Shown: positions 17,228 through 27,402 of the stretch, piece by piece
Layout: the number at the start of each line of letters is the position of its first letter
Numbering within the stretch: the first letter of the stretch is position 1
Notes under the pieces: model-generated
Told to the model about the DNA's origin: nothing
Databases searched by the model: none
The model's input: only the letters and a program-made list of their open reading frames with translations
Source of the DNA: Micromonospora aurantiaca ATCC 27029
Lineage (GTDB): Bacteria > Actinomycetota > Actinomycetes > Mycobacteriales > Micromonosporaceae
DNA: 64,000 nt
Assembly: GCF_000145235.1 (NCBI RefSeq)
Contig: NC_014391.1
Span: 6,467,501 to 6,531,500 of the forward strand
Direction: 5' to 3'
Position numbers and translations under genes: made by a program

Positions 17228-20209
17228 TCAGCCCAGCTCGGCGAGCAGCCTCTCGGTCTCCCGCCGGTCCGGCGACTCGACCTGGCGGAACAGCGCCAGC
17301 GCCCGCCCGGCGTACCGGCGGGCCTGGTCGGGGTCGGTGTGACGCAGGCAGCGGGCCATGCCGTCGAGCGCGCAGGCCTGCTCGTAACGGGCGCTGAGCC
17401 GGGTGGCGTCGGTGAGCACCCGGCGGTGCAGGTCCAGCGCGCTGGCGACGTCCCCCTGGTCCAGCATCGCCCGGGCCAGCAGGTTCCGGGACGCACACTG
17501 CCCGCCCAGATCCCCGGCGTCGTTCATCGCCATCAAGGCCTCCCGATGCAGCGCGGCGGCCTGCTCCGGCCGGCCCTCCTCGCGCTCCATCATGCCCAGC
17601 TCGTTGAGCAGCTCGCCCTCGCCGTAGCGGTTGCCGATCTTGCGCTTCAACGTCAGACCGGTACGCAGGAGCCGCCGGGCCGGTCCACGCTCGCCGCGCC
17701 GGTGCCGGACCATGCCCAGGTGGCCGACGGCGTTGCCGAGCTGACGCGGGTCGCCGACCTGCCGGGCGAGCGCCAGATGGTGGCGGCACTTCCGCAGGGC
17801 CTCGTCGTACCGCCCGGACCACATCAGGCAGAGCGAGAGGTTGTTCAGCATGTTGGTCAGCGCGAACGGATCGTCCAGCCGGCGGGCGAGCGCGGCCGAC
17901 GCGTCGTACATCTCGATGGCCTGCCTGTGGTGCCCGTCCACCGCGTAGGCCGTGCCGAGGTTGTCGAGCGCCTTCCGCAGCTCGACCGGCCGGTCGAGCC
18001 GCCGGTAGATGCCGACCACCACCTCCATCCGCCGGATCACCTCGGCGAAGCGCGCCCGGCGGTAGTCGGCCGACGCGAGATAGTTGTGCATCGTCGCCAC
18101 GGCCTCGTCGTCGCCCAGACGCTCGGCGGCCCGCAGGCCGATCTGGTGCGTCTCGATCAGGTCGTCGAGGTGGCCGCCGTAGAAGTTGACGGTCCAGCCC
18201 ACCCGGGCCAGCTGCCAGCTCTGCCGGAGGAAACCCTCGGCCTCCGCCAACCGGACCAACGCGGTCAGCGTCGACCGGTTCTCCTCCAGCCACGGCCGGC
18301 CGAGAACGACGGTGGCCGCCACCAGGTCGGGCCGTACCGGCTCCGATCGGGCGAAAATGCCGTGCGGAGCGGTCTGCTCCAGAGTCAGCGCGATGGCGGC
18401 GGCGACGTGCAGGTGATGATCGAGCAGCCGGGCGATCGCCGCCCGTCGCTCGTCGCCGGTCTCGCGCTCCGCCCCGAGCGTGTGGGCGTACTCCCGGATG
18501 AGGTCGTGCAACCGGTACCGGCCGGGCTCCACCTCCTCGACGAGGTGCGCGTCGACCAGTTCGTCGAGTGCGTCCTGCGCCTCCGACAGCGACAGCTCCG
18601 CGAGCACGGCCGCCACCCGGTTGTCGATGCGGCTGCCCGGGTGGAGTCCGAGCAGCCGGAACACCCGCTGCACCACCGGCGGCACCTGCTCGTACGACAG
18701 CGCGAAGGCACGCGCGACCGAGCGCTCCCCGACGGTCAGCTCCGCCAGGGGATCGGCCGCCCCGGCCAGGCGTTCGGCCAGGTCGGCCATCCGCCACCGC
18801 GGCCGGTGCGCGAGCCGCGCCCCGGCCAGCCGCAGCGCGAGCGGAAGGTGTCCGCAACGGCGCGCCACCTCCGCCGCCGCCTCCGGCTCGGCGTCGACCC
18901 GTTCCGCGCCGGCCACCCGGGCCAGCAGCTCGACCGCCTCGTCGGCATCGAGTACCGGCAGGGAGGTGGGCCGCCCCGCGTCCACGCCGACCAGCCTGCG
19001 GCGGCTGGTGATCAGCACGGTGCAGTCCCGCCCGTTGGGCAGCAGCGGGACGACCTGCGCGGCGTCCGCGGCGTTGTCGAGCACCACCACGGCCCGCCGG
19101 TCGGCCAGTTCGGAACGCCACATCGCCAGCCGGCCCGCCAGGTCGGCCGGAACCCGCTCGGCCGGCACACCGAGCTGCTGGAGCAGGATGGCCGCCGCAG
19201 CGGCAGTGCTCAGCGGGCTGCGGTCGCTGTGCCCGTGCAGGTCGACGAAGAGCTGCGCGTCGGGGAACCGGTCGACGAGCGCGCTCGCCACCTGAACGGC
19301 CAGTGTGGTCTTGCCGCTGCCGGCCATACCGTCCAGGAGCTGGACCCGGCTTCCCTCCTCGGCGACCTCCTTGACCAGCCGGGCCACGGTCTGCTGGCGC
19401 CCGGTGAAGTCGCTGATCGCCCGGGGCAGCGCCCGGACCGGCGCGGTGACCCGGCTCTCCGGCACGCCCAGCACCAGGTCGCCGCCGAGCACCCGCTGGT
19501 GCAACTCCTGCAACGCCGCGCCGGGCTCGATGCCCAGCTCCTCGGCGTAGATCCGGCGGCCCTCCCGGTAGACGGCGAGCGCGTCCGCCTGCCGGCCGAC
19601 CGCCGAGAGAGCCAGCATCAGCTGCCCTCGCAGCCGTTCCCGCAGCGGGTTGTGCTCGACCGCCTCGGTCAGCTCGTCGACCAGTTCGGTCCCCCGGCGC
19701 AGCCGCAACTCGACGTCGACGCAGTCCTCCAGCACGGCGAGCCGCTGCTCGTCGAGCGCCTGGGCCCGCAGTCGCACCAGCCGGGCCGGGATACCGGCGA
19801 GCGCCGGACCGCGCCACAGCGCCAGCGCCGCCCGATAGTGACGGCGGGCCTCGGCAAACCGGCCGGCGGCGGCCTCGGCGCGGGCCGTCTCCACGGCCCG
19901 GGCGAACATGTCGGCGTCGAGGTCGTCCGGCTCGATCCGGATGCCGTAGCCCGCCGGGTCGGTGACGATGGTCCCGGCCGGCAGCCCGAGCGCCGCGAAC
20001 CGCTGCCGCAGTCGCGACACACAGATCTGGAGCTGGGTCCGCGCGGTCGCCGGGGGACGCTCCTCCCAGACGGCGTCGACCAGATCCTCCACCGGCACCA
20101 CCCGGCCGGGGCGCAGCAACAGCATGGCGAGCACGGTGCGATCCCGGCCCGCGGTGACGGTGGCTTCGCCGCCGCCGACCCGCAAGGGCCCCAAGATCCC
20201 GAATCGCAT
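17228..20209 (-). CDS. AfsR/SARP-family regulator with NB-ARC and TPR domains
   Basis: 993 residues. Residues 1-95 are the OmpR-type winged helix and 95-250 the bacterial transcriptional activation domain (BTAD) of SARPs. An NB-ARC ATPase follows, with Walker A GMAGSGKT near residue 292 and Walker B VVVLDN. The C-terminal 400 residues are TPR-like helices. In Streptomyces such large proteins integrate ATP and phosphorylation signals to activate secondary metabolism. Here it sits between two fumarase genes with no adjacent biosynthetic cluster. An 11-bp-periodic direct repeat lies 72-90 bp upstream of its start (20281-20299), compatible with autoregulation. Confidence 0.9.
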   Translation of the reverse strand: MRFGILGPLRVGGGEATVTAGRDRTVLAMLLLRPGRVVPVEDLVDAVWEERPPATARTQLQICVSRLRQRFAALGLPAGTIVTDPAGYGIRIEPDDLDADMFARAVETARAEAAAGRFAEARRHYRAALALWRGPALAGIPARLVRLRAQALDEQRLAVLEDCVDVELRLRRGTELVDELTEAVEHNPLRERLRGQLMLALSAVGRQADALAVYREGRRIYAEELGIEPGAALQELHQRVLGGDLVLGVPESRVTAPVRALPRAISDFTGRQQTVARLVKEVAEEGSRVQLLDGMAGSGKTTLAVQVASALVDRFPDAQLFVDLHGHSDRSPLSTAAAAAILLQQLGVPAERVPADLAGRLAMWRSELADRRAVVVLDNAADAAQVVPLLPNGRDCTVLITSRRRLVGVDAGRPTSLPVLDADEAVELLARVAGAERVDAEPEAAAEVARRCGHLPLALRLAGARLAHRPRWRMADLAERLAGAADPLAELTVGERSVARAFALSYEQVPPVVQRVFRLLGLHPGSRIDNRVAAVLAELSLSEAQDALDELVDAHLVEEVEPGRYRLHDLIREYAHTLGAERETGDERRAAIARLLDHHLHVAAAIALTLEQTAPHGIFARSEPVRPDLVAATVVLGRPWLEENRSTLTALVRLAEAEGFLRQSWQLARVGWTVNFYGGHLDDLIETHQIGLRAAERLGDDEAVATMHNYLASADYRRARFAEVIRRMEVVVGIYRRLDRPVELRKALDNLGTAYAVDGHHRQAIEMYDASAALARRLDDPFALTNMLNNLSLCLMWSGRYDEALRKCRHHLALARQVGDPRQLGNAVGHLGMVRHRRGERGPARRLLRTGLTLKRKIGNRYGEGELLNELGMMEREEGRPEQAAALHREALMAMNDAGDLGGQCASRNLLARAMLDQGDVASALDLHRRVLTDATRLSARYEQACALDGMARCLRHTDPDQARRYAGRALALFRQVESPDRRETERLLAELG

Positions 20210-20280
20210 CCGCGCCCCCGCCTGCCGCCATGCAACTTCCAGCAGCGTAGCCCGGCGGTCACCGAGCGGCGCGGCGAGGC

Positions 20281-20299
20281 GATAGCGATCCGATAGCGA
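20281..20299 (-). promoter_or_regulatory. Candidate SARP box, direct repeat with 11-bp period
   Basis: On the minus strand TCGCTATC occurs twice with start-to-start spacing of 11 bp (one helical turn), the geometry of SARP binding sites, upstream of the AfsR-type gene. A possible -10 (TACGCT, 20244-20249) lies about 31 bp further, more than the usual 8 bp, so the assignment is tentative. Confidence 0.4.
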
Positions 20300-20312
20300 C
20301 GGCGCACAGACT

Positions 20313-20333
20313 CGTCACCGGTTGTCGGTGACG
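20313..20333. promoter_or_regulatory. Perfect inverted repeat upstream of the AfsR-type gene
   Basis: CGTCACCG-GTTGT-CGGTGACG, 8 bp arms and a 5 bp centre. It could be an operator for a dimeric repressor or a short transcript hairpin. It lies 14 bp outside the direct repeat. Confidence 0.4.
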
Positions 20334-20410
20334 ACATCCGACGGGGGCGGTGCGCCTGTCCGGCCACCCTGCCGGGCAGGCGCACCGATGTCGATGCATG
20401 ACGAACACGC

Positions 20411-20444
20411 CGAGGGGCGCCCGGACCATCCCGGGCGCCCCTCG
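20411..20444 (-). terminator. Strong hairpin downstream of the class I fumarase gene
   Basis: A perfect 14-bp GC-rich stem (CGAGGGGCGCCCGG with its complement), loop ACCATC, 14 bp beyond the fumarase stop. It has no T tract, as is common for actinobacterial terminators. Confidence 0.8.
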
Positions 20445-20457
20445 TGTACGTCTGCCG

Positions 20458-22125
<1,668 letters not shown>

Positions 22126-22201
22126 GACCGAAAAGCCTAGGGCAGAGCTGTCGATCGGTGGCACCCGCAGGTCGGTCCTGGGACGACGCTCTCACCCGCT
22201 G

Positions 22202-23638
22202 TCACTTGCCGTCGGCGCAGAGTTCCCGTTTCGGTCCGCAACTTCCCTGGTCGCCGGGTGGGCGCCAGCTGCCTCCGGGGTTCGGCGCCACCGGCGCGCC
22301 GTCCTGGCCCGGCCCCGGCGCCTCGGACGTGCCGGCGCCCCAGCGGACGTACCCGATCTCCCGCCCCTCGCCGATGATCATGCCGTTCGGGCCGACCGCC
22401 AGCGCGTTCGCCGAGGTACGGAGCTCGACCAGCACCCGGCCCTCCCGCGGCTCGACCGCGATCAGCCGCGACGGCTTCTCCTCGCTGATCACCGCCGCGT
22501 ACGGGGTGAGCGCCGCACCGCTCTTGCCGCCCGCCGGCCGGGTCCAGCGGGTCCGGTCGGCCGACAGTTCCCGCCCGAGCAGCGAGCCCTTGTCGGCGCT
22601 GCGCACCACGGCGTACCGGTCGTCCACGGCGAGCAGCTTCTCGCCGTCCGCGCCGACCTGGAGCAGCCGGCCGTCGTACCCGTCGAGCACCGCCTCACGC
22701 CCGTCCGGGGCGACCCCGATGATCACGTTGCGCCCGCCCTGCGGATCCTCCCGCTGCACGCAGCCGGCGTAGTCGGCGGTGCGCAGGTTGATCCCGGTAC
22801 GCCGCCACACCTGCTGACCGGTGGCCGGGTCCACGGCGGTCACGGCGTAGTAGCAGCTCCCGTCGCGGGAGGTGGCCGCGATCCGCAGCAGCCGGCCGCC
22901 GACCACCGCGAGCCGCTCCTCGCGGCCGGGCTGGACGTTCTGGAGCACCCGGCCGGTGGCGGTGTCCACCACGTGCACCCGCCCGTCGACCGGGAAGCCG
23001 AGCAGCGGCGGGACGGACTCCGGCCCGGCCACCCCGCCGTCGATCCGGGTGGCGCCGAGCCGCCGGGTGCCCAGTAGTTCCGGGTTGTCGGCGAGCACGC
23101 CGCTGTGCACGCCGGGCAGGAACGCGCTCCACAGCGGAGCGGTGCCGCGCGGCTCCCAGGCGCGCAGCGTGCAGTCGGTGGCCTGCACGCAGTACGCGTC
23201 CAGCAGCAGGTTCCGGTAGGTCCAGACGGCGATCGCGCGGTCGTCGCGGCGGCGGGTCACGCCGCTGACCGGGTCGAGCACCTCGTACCCTTTGTCGAGC
23301 AGCCGGCCCACGGCGACGACCGACTCCCGGCCGCTGCCCGCGACCGCCGACCAGTCGGCCTTGCGCTCCCACAACTGGCCGCCGTCGGCGAGGTTGCGCG
23401 CCTCGATGCGGGTGCGCTGCTCGACGATCACTGTGTCGCCGGCGATGGTGACGCTGCGCGGCGTGCCGCCGACGCGCTGCTGCCAGACCACGTCCGGCTC
23501 GGAGATCGGCTTGCTGCGGTCGACCCAGTCCCACAGCGCCGGGAACGGGTTCCAGACGCCTGTCGCGGCGAGTACGACCACGGTGACGAGCCCGAGCAGC
23601 AACCAGCCGCGTACCCCTAGGCCCTTCACACCGCACAC
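22202..23638 (-). CDS. Membrane-anchored PQQ-like beta-propeller protein
   Basis: 478 residues from GTG 23638. One N-terminal membrane segment (GWLLLGLVTVVVLAATGVW, residues 10-30) is followed by repeated blades with the pattern VLDPVSG, VHVVDTATGRVLQ, VTAVDPATGQQVWRR, the tryptophan-docking repeats of PQQ-like propellers. The C-terminal 50 residues are Gly/Pro-rich with two Cys. Quinone binding is not implied; such proteins are often extracytoplasmic scaffolds. A second propeller protein lies at 28.6 kb. It ends just before the fumarase start region on the same strand. Confidence 0.8.
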   Translation of the reverse strand: MCGVKGLGVRGWLLLGLVTVVVLAATGVWNPFPALWDWVDRSKPISEPDVVWQQRVGGTPRSVTIAGDTVIVEQRTRIEARNLADGGQLWERKADWSAVAGSGRESVVAVGRLLDKGYEVLDPVSGVTRRRDDRAIAVWTYRNLLLDAYCVQATDCTLRAWEPRGTAPLWSAFLPGVHSGVLADNPELLGTRRLGATRIDGGVAGPESVPPLLGFPVDGRVHVVDTATGRVLQNVQPGREERLAVVGGRLLRIAATSRDGSCYYAVTAVDPATGQQVWRRTGINLRTADYAGCVQREDPQGGRNVIIGVAPDGREAVLDGYDGRLLQVGADGEKLLAVDDRYAVVRSADKGSLLGRELSADRTRWTRPAGGKSGAALTPYAAVISEEKPSRLIAVEPREGRVLVELRTSANALAVGPNGMIIGEGREIGYVRWGAGTSEAPGPGQDGAPVAPNPGGSWRPPGDQGSCGPKRELCADGK

Positions 23639-23710
23639 GGTAGCGACGATCGCCGGTCCCCCGGGCCGCGTGCGGTGCGTGTCGCGGCGCTTCTTGGGCG
23701 GTCCGGGGTG

Positions 23711-23762
23711 TTAATAAGGGGCCCTTCCACCTCCGAAGGCGTTAACAGGGGGCCCTTCCTTA
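23711..23762 (+). repeat. Dispersed repeat family R1, copy supplying the lrp stop codon
   Basis: Contains TTAATAAGGGGCCCTTCC, a 9-bp spacer, then GTTAACAGGGGGCCCTTCCT. The same two-part element occurs at 59321-59375. Its right edge encodes the TAA stop of the Lrp gene (23762-23760 on the minus strand). Two GGGCCC palindromes could fold into hairpins. Confidence 0.8.
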
Positions 23763-24248
23763 CCCGCGGGCGGCGGAGCGGACCAGCGGCAACGTCCGGT
23801 ACGGGATCTGCTCGGCCAGCGCGATGATGGTGGATGCGCGCCGGATGCCCTCCGAGGCGACGATCTGGTCGATGACCCGCTGGAGGTCGGTGTTCGACCG
23901 GGCGACGATCCGGCAGAGCAGGTCGCTGGAGCCGGTGATGGTGTGCGCCTCCAGCACCTCGGGGATCGCGGCCAGGTGCGCGGTGACCTGGTCGTGGCCG
24001 TGCCGCTGGCTGATCTCCAGGGTGACGAAGCTGGTCACCCCGAAGCCGATCGCGGCGGGGGTGATGTCCGGCCCGAACCCGGTCACCACGCCCCGGCCGA
24101 CGAGCTTGTCGAGCCGGGCCTGGACCGTGCCGCGGGCCACGCCGAGGCGGCGGGAGCACTCCAGCACGCCGATCCGGGGCTCCTCCGCGAGCAGTTCGAT
24201 CAAGCGAGCGTCCAGCTCGTCGAGCTGTACATCCTGACCAGTGTTCAT
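23760..24248 (-). CDS. Lrp/AsnC-family regulator, probably of hppD
   Basis: 162 residues from ATG 24248. N-terminal HTH (LDELDARLIELLAEEPRIG then SRRLGVARGTVQARLDKL) and a C-terminal RAM ligand-binding domain (EISQRHGHDQVTAHLAAIPEVLEAHTITGSSDLLCRIVARS). Lrp proteins bind amino acids and assemble as octamers. It is divergent from hppD with 140 bp between the starts, so control of tyrosine breakdown in response to an aromatic amino acid is likely but unproven. Its stop codon lies inside an R1 repeat. Confidence 0.9.
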   Translation of the reverse strand: MNTGQDVQLDELDARLIELLAEEPRIGVLECSRRLGVARGTVQARLDKLVGRGVVTGFGPDITPAAIGFGVTSFVTLEISQRHGHDQVTAHLAAIPEVLEAHTITGSSDLLCRIVARSNTDLQRVIDQIVASEGIRRASTIIALAEQIPYRTLPLVRSAARG

Positions 24249-24292
24249 GGTGTCCGACCGTACCGAATGCACAACCTGACCAGGAATAACGT

Positions 24293-24301
24293 CAACTGTT
24301 G
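24293..24301. promoter_or_regulatory. Small palindrome in the lrp-hppD intergenic region
   Basis: CAACTGTTG, within the locally AT-richer stretch 24276-24305. A CACAAC half-site lies 22 bp away. Position between divergent lrp and hppD suggests an Lrp site; the consensus match is weak. Confidence 0.3.
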
Positions 24302-24388
24302 CCCAACTCACTGCGGTCCGTAGATCCTCGCCGGAAGAGCACATCCACGGCGGCCCACGAGGCCGGCCGGTACGCGAGGGAGGCCACC

Positions 24389-25594
24389 ATGACCCAGGCG
24401 ATCGACCGACCCCAGTCGACCGAGGAGGTCGACGTCGACGCTCTCGTCGGCGCAGTCGACCACGACATCACCCGCGACCCGTTCCCGGTCAAGGGCATGG
24501 ACCACGTCCACTTCCTGGTGGGCAACGCCAAGCAGGCCGCGCACTACTACTCCACCGCGTTCGGCATGACGTGCGTGGCGTACCGGGGGCCGGAGCAGGG
24601 CTACCGCGACCACGCGCAGTACGTGCTGACCAGCGGTTCGGCCCGCTTCGTGCTGACCGGCGCGGTCCGCCCGGACGCCGACGGCGCCGAGCACGTGGCG
24701 AAGCACAGCGACGGCGTCTCCGACATCGCGCTGGAGGTGCCGGACGTGGACGCCGCGTACGCGCACGCCGTGGCGCAGGGCGCGACCGGCCTGGTCGAGC
24801 CGCACGACGTCAGCGACGAGCACGGCACCGTCCGGATGGCGTCCATCGCCGCGTACGGCGACACCCGGCACAGCCTGGTCGACAGGTCCCGCTACACCGG
24901 CCCGTTCCTGCCCGGCTTCGTCGCTCGCGGCCCGATCGTGGACCGGCAGCCGATGATCGACGCCGGCCTCCAGCCGAAGCGGTTCTTCCAGGCGGTCGAC
25001 CACGTGGTCGGCAACGTGGAGCTGGGCCGGATGGACGAGTGGGTCGAGTTCTACAAGCGCGTCATGGGCTTCTCGAACATGGCGGAGTTCATCGGCGACG
25101 ACATCGCCACCGACTACTCGGCGCTGATGAGCAAGGTCGTCGCCAACGGCACCCGCAAGGTGAAGTTCCCGCTCAACGAGCCGGCCGTGGCCCGCAAGAA
25201 GTCGCAGATCGACGAGTACCTGGAGTTCTACCAGGGCCCCGGCGCCCAGCACATCGCCGTGGCCACCAACGACATCCTGGCCAGCGTGGACGCCATGCGC
25301 GCCGCGGGTGTCGAGTTCCTGGACACCCCGGACTCGTACTACGAGGACCCGGAGCTGCGCGCCCGCATCGGCAACGTCCGGGTGCCGATCGAGGAGCTTC
25401 AGTCCCGCAAGATCCTGGTCGACCGGGACGAGGACGGCTACCTGCTCCAGATCTTCACCAAGCCGGTGCAGGACCGCCCCACCGTCTTCTTCGAGCTGAT
25501 CGAGCGGCACGGCTCGCTCGGCTTCGGCAAGGGCAACTTCAAGGCCCTGTTCGAGGCGATCGAGCGCGAGCAGGAGAAGCGCGGGAACCTGTAA
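24389..25594 (+). CDS. hppD: 4-Hydroxyphenylpyruvate dioxygenase
   Basis: 401 residues from ATG 24389, with GAGGGAGG 6 nt upstream. Two VOC-type halves are visible. The three iron ligands are His in FFQAVDHVVGNV, His in GAQHIAVATND, and Glu in PTVFFELIER. It turns 4-hydroxyphenylpyruvate, made from tyrosine, into homogentisate, releasing CO2. The C-terminal FGKGNFKALFEAIEREQ is the diagnostic lid helix. Divergent Lrp regulator upstream; the later pathway genes fahA and hmgA lie 6-9 kb away. Confidence 0.96.
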   Translation: MTQAIDRPQSTEEVDVDALVGAVDHDITRDPFPVKGMDHVHFLVGNAKQAAHYYSTAFGMTCVAYRGPEQGYRDHAQYVLTSGSARFVLTGAVRPDADGAEHVAKHSDGVSDIALEVPDVDAAYAHAVAQGATGLVEPHDVSDEHGTVRMASIAAYGDTRHSLVDRSRYTGPFLPGFVARGPIVDRQPMIDAGLQPKRFFQAVDHVVGNVELGRMDEWVEFYKRVMGFSNMAEFIGDDIATDYSALMSKVVANGTRKVKFPLNEPAVARKKSQIDEYLEFYQGPGAQHIAVATNDILASVDAMRAAGVEFLDTPDSYYEDPELRARIGNVRVPIEELQSRKILVDRDEDGYLLQIFTKPVQDRPTVFFELIERHGSLGFGKGNFKALFEAIEREQEKRGNL

Positions 25595-25604
25595 CACTGT
25601 CCGC

Positions 25605-26309
25605 GTGACCCAGCCTCCTCCGAACCCGATGCCGCCGCCCGCCGGACATCCAGCCGCGGGCGGCGGCTTCGCGCCGCCCGGCGGACCGGCGGTGCCCGCG
25701 CAGCACGTTCCCCCGGGGTACGCCGGCCCGCCCGGCTACCCGCCGCCCGGTTACCCCCCACCCGGGTACGCCCCGGCGCCCGTCCCGCCCCCGGTGGCGC
25801 CGAACGGGCAGCCGCTGGCGGGCTTCGGCGACCGGTTGCTCGCCTACCTGATCGACACCGCCGTCGCCATGGCGGTGACGATGGCGCTGTTCGTGCCGGT
25901 GTTCTTCCTCGTCTTCTTCCGGATGATCGACGAGATCGAGCAGGCCGGGCCGAACGGTCCCGACGCGGTCGAGGTCTGGACGAGCGTGTTCCTGCCGCTG
26001 CTCGCCGCCGAGCTCGGGGTCCTGCTGCTGATGCTCGCCTTCTACTGGGTCTACCACGTCGAGTACGCCCGCCGGACCGGGCAGACGCTCGGCAAGAAGG
26101 TGATGAAGCTGCGGATCGTGCCGGTGCAGCCGGACGCCGCGCTGACCCGGGGCATGCTCGGCAAGCGCTGGGCCGTCGAGTTCGCCGGCGGGATGTTCGT
26201 GCCGTTCCTCAGCTACCTCGACGGTTTCTGGCAACTGTGGGACAAGCCCTGGCAGCAGTGCCTCCACGACAAGTTCGCCGGTACGGTCGTCGTTAAGGTT
26301 GGCCCGTGA
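25605..26309 (+). CDS. RDD family membrane protein with Pro-rich N-terminus
   Basis: 234 residues from GTG 25605, 10 bp after hppD. Residues 1-65 are Pro/Gly/Tyr-rich (PPGYPPPGYPPPGYAP). The RDD domain starts FGDRLLAYLIDTAV and has three predicted membrane segments. RDD proteins are poorly understood; some are Na+/H+ antiporters. Its TGA stop overlaps the GTG of a 20-codon mini-ORF by 4 nt (GTGA), which leads to the next RDD gene. Confidence 0.85.
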   Translation: MTQPPPNPMPPPAGHPAAGGGFAPPGGPAVPAQHVPPGYAGPPGYPPPGYPPPGYAPAPVPPPVAPNGQPLAGFGDRLLAYLIDTAVAMAVTMALFVPVFFLVFFRMIDEIEQAGPNGPDAVEVWTSVFLPLLAAELGVLLLMLAFYWVYHVEYARRTGQTLGKKVMKLRIVPVQPDAALTRGMLGKRWAVEFAGGMFVPFLSYLDGFWQLWDKPWQQCLHDKFAGTVVVKVGP

Positions 26310-26368
26310 GCGCGAGGAGTGAGCCGGGTCTGCGAGCCCCGCAGTCGGGAACTAGGACGGCATCGTGA
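26306..26368 (+). CDS. Mini-ORF within dispersed repeat R2, bridging two RDD genes
   Basis: GTG 26306 overlaps the upstream TGA (GTGA), the frame stays open for 20 codons (VSARSEPGLRAPQSG then TRTAS), and its TGA (26366-26368) overlaps the GTG start of the next gene (GTGA). The first 47 nt recur, with two mismatches, twice in tandem at 43501-43630. A weak AAGG lies before the GTG, and AGGA before the next start. Whether the peptide is made or only keeps ribosomes moving from gene to gene is unknown. Confidence 0.5.
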   Translation: MSARSEPGLRAPQSGTRTAS

Positions 26369-27402
26369 GTTTGGAACCCGGCTGGTACGTCGACCCCGCC
26401 GACACGGAGACCCGCAGGTGGTGGGACGGCGAGGGCTGGATCGGCGCGCCGATCCCGGTCGACGTCACCCCGCCCGACGGCCCGCCGCCCCCCGAACCGG
26501 AGCCCGCGCCGGCCACCCCGACGCCGGCCGCCGAACAGCAGGCCGCCGGTCCCGGCGGCCGCCCCGACGCGGCTTCGACGTCCGGCGCGCCCGGCCGGCC
26601 GGGCCCGTGGCCGGGACAGCCGGGTCAACCGGGTCAGCCCGGCCAGGCCGGCCCGTGGCCGGGACAGCCGGGTCAACCGAACCCGTGGCCAGGTCAGCCG
26701 GTTCAGCCGGGTCAGCCCGGGCAGCCGGGACAGGCCGGGCCGGGCATGCAGGGACCGCCACCGGGCTGGCCGTACCCGCACTGGCCGGGCGCACAGCCGA
26801 TCCCCCGCCCACACGGACTGCCGCTGGCGTCGTACGGCGCCCGGCTGGTCGCGCGCCTGATCGACTTCGGCGTGGTGTTCCTGCTCAACGCCGTTGTCAA
26901 CGGCTGGTTCGTCTGGCGCTACGTCGAGGCCGTCTCCCCGTACCTGCGTGAATCGGTGCGCCGGGCGCTCAACGGCGACACGTCCACCGAAGGGCTGCCT
27001 CAGATCGACGACCAGGCCGGCGGCCTCCAGATCGCCATTCTCGTGATCGCCACCGCGCTCTGGTACGCGTACGAGGTGCCGTCGATGGCGGCGCGCGGTC
27101 AGACCTTCGGCAAACGGCTGATGGGCATCCGCGCGCTGCCGGTCGAGGCGGACCAGCCGCTCGGCTTCGGCCGGGCGACCCGGCGCTGGAGCACGCTCGG
27201 CCTGCCGACGCTGCTCTGGTACTGCTGCGGGCTGGGCCTGCTGCTCCAGCTCATCGACGCGGTATCGCCCCTGTTCGACCACCCGCTGCGCCAGGCCCTG
27301 CACGACAAGCGGGCGCAGACGGTGGTGGTCCAGCTCCCCCGCAAGCGTGACACCAGTACCGCCCCGCCCGAGAGCGCCGACACCCCGGGAGACACCCCAT
27401 GA
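26365..27402 (+). CDS. DUF2510-RDD membrane protein
   Basis: 345 residues from GTG 26365 (AGGA 7 nt upstream). Residues 1-30 are a DUF2510 motif (EPGWYVDPADTETRRWWDGEGW). Residues about 70-145 are a low-complexity run of GQPGQ and PWPGQ units. The C-terminal half is an RDD domain (YGARLVARLIDFGVVFLLNAV) with three or four membrane segments. Function unknown; tandem RDD genes often sit in one operon. The ATGA overlap with hisC indicates coupling to the aminotransferase. Confidence 0.85.
   Translation: MSLEPGWYVDPADTETRRWWDGEGWIGAPIPVDVTPPDGPPPPEPEPAPATPTPAAEQQAAGPGGRPDAASTSGAPGRPGPWPGQPGQPGQPGQAGPWPGQPGQPNPWPGQPVQPGQPGQPGQAGPGMQGPPPGWPYPHWPGAQPIPRPHGLPLASYGARLVARLIDFGVVFLLNAVVNGWFVWRYVEAVSPYLRESVRRALNGDTSTEGLPQIDDQAGGLQIAILVIATALWYAYEVPSMAARGQTFGKRLMGIRALPVEADQPLGFGRATRRWSTLGLPTLLWYCCGLGLLLQLIDAVSPLFDHPLRQALHDKRAQTVVVQLPRKRDTSTAPPESADTPGDTP

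Noticed and set aside
17184..20231. fumC frame open through the antisense-free AfsR region, giving an apparent 1485-residue protein
   Set aside because: The AfsR domains are encoded in a different frame; the extension is Arg/Gly/Ala-rich shadow sequence of high-GC DNA.
26590..26750. Collagen-like GxP repeats in the second RDD protein
   Set aside because: Units are GQPGQ/PWPGQ without the strict Gly-every-third pattern; best called a low-complexity linker.
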